Shown here piece by piece: positions 58,196 to 64,000 of a stretch of 64,000 nt of DNA. The position numbers and the translations under genes are program-made. The stretch spans positions 1,730,001-1,794,000 of the forward strand of contig CANJKZ010000929.1 of the NCBI GenBank assembly GCA_947471745.1. The letters run 5' to 3'. The stretch comes from Closterium sp. Naga37s-1 (lineage: Eukaryota > Streptophyta > Zygnematophyceae > Desmidiales > Closteriaceae). The notes below the pieces were generated by a model. It was not told the DNA's origin. It was given only the letters and a program-made list of their open reading frames with translations, and searched no databases. Every line of letters starts with the position of its first letter. The first letter of the stretch is position 1.

Positions 58196-58659
58196 CAGCT
58201 CGTCCTGCCATCCTCCTGCAGCACGTAGCCAGTGTAACACACACAGGTAGCCATCTTGTCACCGGGAGAGCATCAGCCGTTCGCGCCACAGTTCTGGATC
58301 TCACAGACACCTGCATGGGGGGAGAGGCAGAAAGCAGGGAAGAGGGGTGGAGGGGACATGTAAGTAGGAGAAATCACAGCAGCATACAGAATAGCGCACA
58401 GAATCACATGGAGTAGCACAGAGCAGTTTCATCACATACCTTTGCACGTCCTGCCATCGTCCTGCAACACGTAGCCAGTGCTACATTCACAAGATGCCAC
58501 TCCAGTAATGGTGTCCTTGTTGCACCGGCCGTTCACACCACAGTTCTGAATCTCGCAGGTGTCTGTGTGGGGGAGGGGTGGAGGAGAGAGGAGAGCAAAG
58601 GTGGAGAGAAGTCACCAAGAGGTAACTTGAGATATCTATTAGAAAAAAAAAACAAAACA

Positions 58660-58722
58660 AAAACAGCACACACACACACACATACACACACACACACACA
58701 CACACATACACACACACACAAA
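58660..58722. repeat. (CA)n microsatellite
   Basis: ACACAC repeats with occasional CATACA inside an intron of the minus-strand EGF gene. A further set lies at 59608-59732. Confidence 0.85.
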
Positions 58723-60094
58723 CTGTCACAGAATGAAGTGCACACTACAAGGGCACAACGCAGCTGGCGAACGCACCAGTGCCCGTTGCTGCCAAGGCGT
58801 ATCCAGTCTTGCACACGCAGGTCGCAAGGTTGCCATTCTTCACACAAGTGGAATTGGCATCAGAGCCCTGGCAGTTCTTGATGACGCACACATCTGACAC
58901 AAGGGGACGGCCCGGATCGAAAGAGAAGTGAGATGTCATAATAGGTCTTTGAGAACCATGTGAGCATTGGAATAAATCAACTTGCCGTGGATTCAGCACA
59001 GCAGCACATAGAAGCTCCTCAGCACAGGAGCACATACACAGAAAAGCGCACATGGAGTAGCACAGAGCAGTTACTTCACAAACCTTTGCACGTCCTCCCA
59101 TCCGTCTGCAGCACAAAGCCAGTGTCACACACACAAGACGCCACTCCAGTAATGGTGTCCTTGTTGCACTTGCAGTTCACACCACAGTTCTGGATCTCGC
59201 AGGTGTCAGTGTGGGGGACGGGTGGAGGAGAGAGGAGAGCAAAGGTGGAGAGAAGTCACCAAGATGTAGCTTGAGAGAGCAATGAGAAAAGGAAAGAAAG
59301 AAACGCACACGCAGACTTTGTCACACGCACAGAGTCAAGTCACACACACAGTCACAGAATGAAGTGCATGCTACAAGGGCACAACGCAGCTAGCGAACGC
59401 ACCAATGCATTTGGCGGTTGCTGCCATGGCGTATCCAGTCTTGCACACGCAGGTCGCAAGGTTGCCATTCTTCACACAAGTGGAATTGGCATCAGAGCCC
59501 TGGCAGTTCTTGATGATGCACACATCTGACACAAGGGGACGGACCAGATTGAAGGAGAAAGGAGATGTCATAATAGGTCTTTGAGAACAATGAGAGCAAT
59601 CAAACATGAACACACACACACACACACGCACACGTACGCACACTCACGCACACACACACACACACGCAGACATACACTCACACATGAGCGTGTGTGCGCG
59701 CGCGCGCACACACACACACACACACACAATCACACACGAGATGGAGAGGGTTGAGCTGAAAGAGGCAAAGCGAGGTGGGATAAAAAGGTACGTTCGACAG
59801 AAGACTGAAACTAAGTACCAACGGAATGGGGAAGGGAATGAAGGAAGGGAAGAGGGGAGGAGGGAGAGAGAGAGTGATTGACTGTGAATTCAAGGCTAGT
59901 GGGAGCAAACCGAGAATTATTGCACGGCTAAAGGGAAAGATGATTCGTACCAACACAGGATGCCACGCCTTGAGCGTCCTTCACTCAAGTAGTACCGGCA
60001 CCACAGTTCTTGATGACGCACGTATCTGAAAGGAGGCATTGAGAGAAGTGATTAGAAGAGTATGGCACGAAAGAACATAATGCCTTGTAGGCAT

Positions 60095-60205
60095 CCACCA
60101 TGTACCATGTGCCATGTGCCATGTACCATGTGCCATGTGCCATGTACCATGTGCCATGTACCATGTGCCATGTGCCATGTACCATGTGCCATGTGCCATG
60201 TGGGG
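60095..60205. repeat. CCATGTRCCATGTG minisatellite in an EGF-gene intron
   Basis: About 10 units of an 11-12 bp motif (CCATGTGCCATGTAC). Looser CCATG-rich stretches fill introns of the plus-strand gene directly after donors (27550-27620, 27850-27950, 28240-28440, 29460-29640, 30560-30710). Confidence 0.85.
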
Positions 60206-60306
60206 GAATGCAAGAAGAGCATAGAGAATGGTTCAACGCACACACCCTTGCGCCGGTGACAGCACAGCACGACACCCCTTTGAAAGATTTCTGCGGACAA
60301 CATATG

Positions 60307-60566
60307 CACCAGTGCATGCGGGATTGAGCACGCACCAGTGCATGCGGGATTGAGCACGCATCAGTGCATGCGGGATTGAGCACGCACCAGTGCATGCGGG
60401 ATTGAGCACGCACCAGTGCATGCGGGATTGAGCACGCACCAGTGCATGCGGGATTGAGCACGCACCAGTGCATGCGAGATTGAGCACGCACCAGTGCATG
60501 CGGGATTGAGCACGCACCAGTGCATGCGGGATTGAGCACGCACCAGTGCATGCGGGATTGAGCACG
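60307..60566 (-). repeat. Ten 26-bp repeats seeded on a splice donor
   Basis: Ten near-perfect units of 26 bp end at the 60570 exon border. In sense orientation each unit holds ATGCACTG/GTGCGTGC, the last codons of an EGF exon with its donor. Two units carry a single substitution. Because 26 is not a multiple of 3, only every third donor preserves the reading phase. Confidence 0.92.
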
Positions 60567-62454
60567 CACCAGGGCATGTGGAGGCGTCAGTCTGTAGAGC
60601 AAAGCCAACGTCGCAAACGCAAGACGCCACTCCAGCAGCGTTCTTGACGCACTTGCCGTTGACGCCACACTTCTTGAGCGCGCATGTGTCTGGGCGAGTG
60701 GAGAGCAGGCAGGGGGAACGTGTGGGGCGAGAGGGACACGACTAAGGGAGAGGCGCATGATCCACAGCAGCACTCACTTGATAGGCAAAAGCAGTCTAAA
60801 TGTACCAGCGCGAAAGGCATGGCACATGGTATGGTTACGGCATTCCCAAGGCATGGCACATGGCATCTGACCGGTGCATGTGACGCCATCAGCCTGCAGC
60901 GCGAAGCCAGTGTCACACACACAGGACGCCACTCCAGCTGCGCTCTTCACACACTTAGCATTAGCCCCACATTTCTTCAGAGCACACGTGTCTGCTAAGA
61001 GAAGGGTGGAAGGCACAGTGAGTGGGGAGGGCAAGTGACATGTGCGTGAAGGAAGGAAGCAGGAAGCCTTTCACGCTATGTAATCACACATCAGCTCAGC
61101 ACGTCCAAATCAACCATTGCGTGGCTTCTCGTAATCACACGTCAGCACATAACATACGCACCAGCACATGTAGTCTTGTCAGCCTGCAGCACGAAGCCAG
61201 TGTTGCACACGCAGGACGCCACTCCAGCACTGTCCTTGATGCACTTGCCGTTGACGCCACACGCCTTGAGTGCGCAGTTGTCTGGGGGGAGGGGAGGCAG
61301 AGTGGAGCGATTTGAGTGGAGATTAACAATAGATGAAGGGAATCGCTGACAAGCCTCAGTCTGAAATTATGACGCTCTAAGAGGGCTGTGGTGATGAGCA
61401 GCACTGGCCAGCAGCAGCACTCACCACAGCAGCATTGGCCAGCAGCAGCAGTGACTCACCAGCACAGCCGGTGGGGGTCATGGCGAATCCAACGTTGCAG
61501 ACGCAGCTGGCGACGCCCCTGTCCTTCACGCACACCGCATTGGCGCCGCAGCCCCGCCGCACACACGAGTCTGGCGGATGGAGATCACAGCGACATAAGA
61601 GAAAGGGAGGAGCCAGGAGGGCAAGGGCAGAGAGGAAATAGTGGGATGAGGACGAAAACAGGAGATGAAAGTTAGGTGAGATGGAGCATGCACACGTGGA
61701 GCAACGAGACGTGACGTGACGTGACGTGACATGTGAGGGATCCGTCTGACAACCTGGGATGGTTCAAGACAAGAGTGGAGTAAGGCGGAGAGAATGGAGC
61801 ATGGATGGGCACGGTGAATCAAAAGGAACGGCGCGAGGAGCGGTGAGAGGTGAGCAATGAGCGGTGAATGGGAGGAGTGCCAAGAGTGGTGAGTCCGTCG
61901 CACCCTTTGAGGGATTGAGGGCACGTAGACGGGCAAGGGTGCGTTTGAGGCGGTGGCAGTCATGTGATGTGAGGCAGGCGGGTGACTTACGGTCAGCGGC
62001 GGTGCTTGAAGCAGCTGTCAGCAGGCCGTGCGAATGGCGAATGGCAGCAGCCCTGGGCGCACAGGCTGAGCGCGCATGGGGGAGAGAGGGGGGAAAGGGG
62101 AAGAACGAGAATGGGATGAGAAGGGAAGGAGGCTTAAGGGGAAGGGGTGAATGGGGAAGCGGGAATGTGGGGAAGAGGGCGGAAGGGGGAAGGGGGAACG
62201 GGAGGAGGAGGGAGAGGCTGAAAGCAGATTCGAGAGCACGAGGGCGTACATGAGAGCATGAGAGCAGCCAGTGCAGCGAGCACGAGGCTCCGCACAGCCG
62301 TGCCGTGGGAATGCGAACCCATGGCAATCAACAGGTGTGGCGAGACGGGCTGGAAGGACCATCGGCAGCAGTGCTGCCAGAGGTGATGCGCGGATGAGAG
62401 GCGGCGATGAGCCTCCGAGGGCTCACTCGTGGCGTGGCGTTTGACGAGAGGAGT

Positions 62455-62589
62455 GGAAGGAGAGGCGATGAGTGGAAGTGAGAGGCGATGAGTGGAAGTG
62501 AGAGGCGATGAGTGGAAGTGAGAGGCGATGAGTGGAAGTGAGAGGCGATGAGTGGAAGTGAGAGGCGATGAGTGGAAGTGAGAGGCGAT
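62455..62589. repeat. 20-bp tandem repeat upstream of EGF exon 1
   Basis: AGAGGCGATGAGTGGAAGTG repeated about six times. The relic copy has only two or three units (17890-17955). It lies 130-270 bp upstream of the ATG, so it may sit in the promoter. Transposon B is inserted at its right edge. Confidence 0.88.
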
Positions 62590-62591
62590 GA

Positions 62592-62604
62592 CATCGGAAA
62601 AATG
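62592..62604 (+). repeat. Left terminal repeat of transposon B
   Basis: CATCGGAAAAATG, resembling CATCACAAAAACC at 5873. Preceded by GA (62590-62591). Its inverted partner is not in the window. Confidence 0.5.
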
Positions 62605-63349
62605 TCCGCCCAGTTTGGGGCGGTTGACAGTCGAGGAGGTGAAGCAGCGTGGGAGTTGATGGTCGTGTACCCAGTGCCTAGTTAACGAGGTAGTCATCTA
62701 CCCAAAACTGGTGGTTCCGTCAACGGTGGTTGACAATCACATTTCGGTGAGAAGGTAGGTACAGTCGGGCGGTGGTTCACGCAGCAACCACGCTTGGATT
62801 CTGCAGGTTGCGGTCGTTTTACGACAGGGTCGTCAACCACATCAGCTCAATGTGTGATGTTCGGTTGGCCACGTGGACTGTAGGAACAGCTTCGATTGTG
62901 GTACACACCATTGCAACGAACAGTTGGGAACAGTGTACGATATGGTTACCTGAGTAACAAATGTCAAATTGTAACTATATAAATTAAATGTTCTGCCCTG
63001 TACAAAGTAATTATATTTATACGTAAAAAGTGCGCATCGATATAATCATGGTTTGGACGTGTGAAATGATGTGCTTGTATGCGGCAATTATCTACACATT
63101 TTAAATCATTGCTACAAAACACAGAAACAATATTTAGAGCAATAAATTTCTAGCTGATTAAAATTGGCAAAACTAGAAGAGCTACCTTACATTATGTAAA
63201 AGCTGCATAATATCATTGACAACTTCACTAATCACACATTGTTAACAGGAGGCCAGGGGGTTGGAACGACCCCAGAGGGGAAGAAAAACAGCTCATAGCC
63301 CTCAATCAAAATCCTAACCTTCCCAACACCCATCTCAAACCCCATGGGC
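62605..63349. other. Gene-free end of transposon B, AT-rich
   Basis: GTTGAC/GTCAAC words recur in both orientations between 62630 and 62850 and may be subterminal repeats. From 62950 to 63240 the sequence is strongly AT rich, fitting a 3' untranslated and flanking region of the minus-strand gene. No gene seen. Confidence 0.4.
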
Positions 63350-64000
63350 TCATCGATCTTGAAGGGTTTCCTTCAGCCATGCCGCAACCACCCTCGTCTT
63401 GGCATGCACATTGTTGCGGTTGTTGGTCTCGTTGTTGTCAAGTGATGCATAGCCCTTCTTGCCCTTGTGATTCTCCAATGGCCATTCGACCTACCACCAA
63501 TGAACTCGTTATTCGTTAAAAACAATGCTGCCAGGGATTAACAATATAGATAAGATCACAAGCGACTTCTTACCACGTTGCACAGATAGCCGACTGCAGG
63601 AATCTTAACTGCAAACATGTTGCACCGGGCACTGACGAATGCCTTCTTGACTGCCAGCTCAAAGCCCGCATTCGCAAAAGGTCGGCCCTGAGCAGAGCAG
63701 TGCCAGTCGTAGCCATACTTTGCTGCAGAGGTAAAACGATGGCAATCAGATATGGGAGCTATAGCATACCAGCAAGGTGTGAAGGTTTCAACCGAACAGA
63801 ATACTCACGATGTTTAAACTTCTCGACCCACTCCTTCTCATCACGCGCCTGTGTTGGAATGATGCCACCAACCTTCAAGAGGAACCACTTTTCCTTGTTA
63901 ATGACGCCACCAGCACCCCACGCCCAGAGCTTGATCGGCTTGTTCATGTTCGCACGTTTGCAGCCAATCACCTTCAGCGCCCGTTCAATGCGCTTGTTGT
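63350..64000 (-). CDS. Homologue of the transposon accessory protein, C-terminal part
   Basis: Three exons: beyond 64000 to 63809, 63722-63574, and 63490-63350 (TGA stop). Introns are GT-AG and phases fit (phase 1, then 0). The translated end includes KLWAWGAGGVINKEKWFLL, then DWHCSAQGRPFANAGFELA, then VEWPLENHKGKKGYASLDN. The accessory protein of the first transposon has NWHFDKATGTPFSNPLFAY followed, across an intron at the same place and phase, by IQWPLLQDKRR. Shared intron position and motif order support homology in spite of low identity. Function unknown. No frame damage is visible. Confidence 0.65.

Larger units (their letters stand above)
58196..62322 (-). pseudogene. Second EGF-repeat gene, 3'-truncated and decaying
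   Basis: Exons on the minus strand: 62322-62250 (signal peptide MGSHSHGTAVR then a Leu/Ala core), 61570-61460, 61281-61162, 60991-60872, 60689-60570, 60025-59951 (short, in-frame TGA), 59525-59403, 59206-59084, 58893-58777, 58562-58440, and 58310 to about 58196 (in-frame TGA at 58273-58275, cut by copia). Apart from the damaged ones, each encodes a six-cysteine EGF-like module in phase 1-1, as in the plus-strand gene. The acceptor of 59206-59084 has changed from AG to TG. The exon 1 donor is CAT/GTACGC, weaker than in the relic at 17675. Skipping a symmetric exon keeps the frame, so a shortened product is conceivable, but the normal 3' end is lost. Confidence 0.75.
62592..64000. mobile_element. 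Left part of a second, divergent KDZ-type transposon
   Basis: Begins CATCGGAAAAA directly after GA, like the transposon at 5873 (GA then CATCACAAAAA), and shares GCCCAGTTTGG at the same distance inside (GCCAAGTTTGG there). As in the first element, a minus-strand spliced gene homologous to the accessory gene ends a few hundred bp from this terminus. The right end and any transposase lie beyond the window. Identity with the first element is low, so it is a different subfamily. Confidence 0.6.

Noticed and set aside
59600..59735. Z-DNA or regulatory role of the CA/CG repeat tract
   Set aside because: Ordinary microsatellite in a decaying intron. Nothing in the sequence supports more.
60307..60566. 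CRISPR-like regular array
   Set aside because: The 26-bp units are directly adjacent with no unique spacers, in an intron of a eukaryotic gene: a minisatellite.

Overview
The window is eukaryotic: its genes are split by GT-AG introns, and it carries Ty1/copia-type LTR retrotransposons, a KDZ-type DNA transposon, minisatellites and long homopolymers. High GC content, copia elements with initiator-tRNA-Met primer sites and an intronic array of the plant-type ACGT box fit the green lineage. A streptophyte green alga is my guess, but nothing here proves it. No rRNA gene, complete tRNA gene or housekeeping gene was found.

Layout. 1-2420: two copia remnants meeting in inverted orientation. 2421-5608: a gene-free stretch ending in an LTR-element remnant (copy A). 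5609-5872 and 17272-17955: two halves of a broken copy of a secreted EGF-repeat gene. Between them (5873-17271) sits a complete-looking 11.4 kb DNA transposon with terminal inverted repeats and two divergent spliced genes. One encodes an 887-residue KDZ/Plavaka-like transposase (11 exons, +). The other encodes a 999-residue basic/acidic accessory protein (6 exons, -). 18181-19121 is a second copy of the LTR-element remnant, and 19790-23960 is a patchwork of minus-strand copia debris.

25462-33361 (+) is an apparently intact 20-exon gene for a secreted protein of about 787 residues. It has a signal-peptide exon, then EGF-like modules, almost all one per symmetric phase 1-1 exon. 33964-54027 is a minus-strand copia element (E3) with 445-bp LTRs. 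It was entered by two plus-strand copia elements, E1 (36462-43739) and E2 (45005-51748), each with an exact 5-bp target duplication. The open frames of all three elements are broken.

54090-54712 is a small hAT-like inverted-repeat element, 54796-54928 a lone LTR, and 55445-58195 a truncated copia fused to the 3' end of a second EGF-repeat gene. That gene (58196-62322, -) lies tail to tail with the first, is decaying, and has its 5' flank cut at 62592 by the left end of a second, divergent KDZ-type transposon. The latter carries a homologue of the accessory gene and runs off the window.

The central story is a modular EGF-gene family in which exons and splice-donor sequences are repeatedly duplicated, and a two-gene DNA transposon family that has twice landed at a GA dinucleotide in that gene family. 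All exon models were made by eye from splice consensus and reading phase. No expression or database evidence was available.
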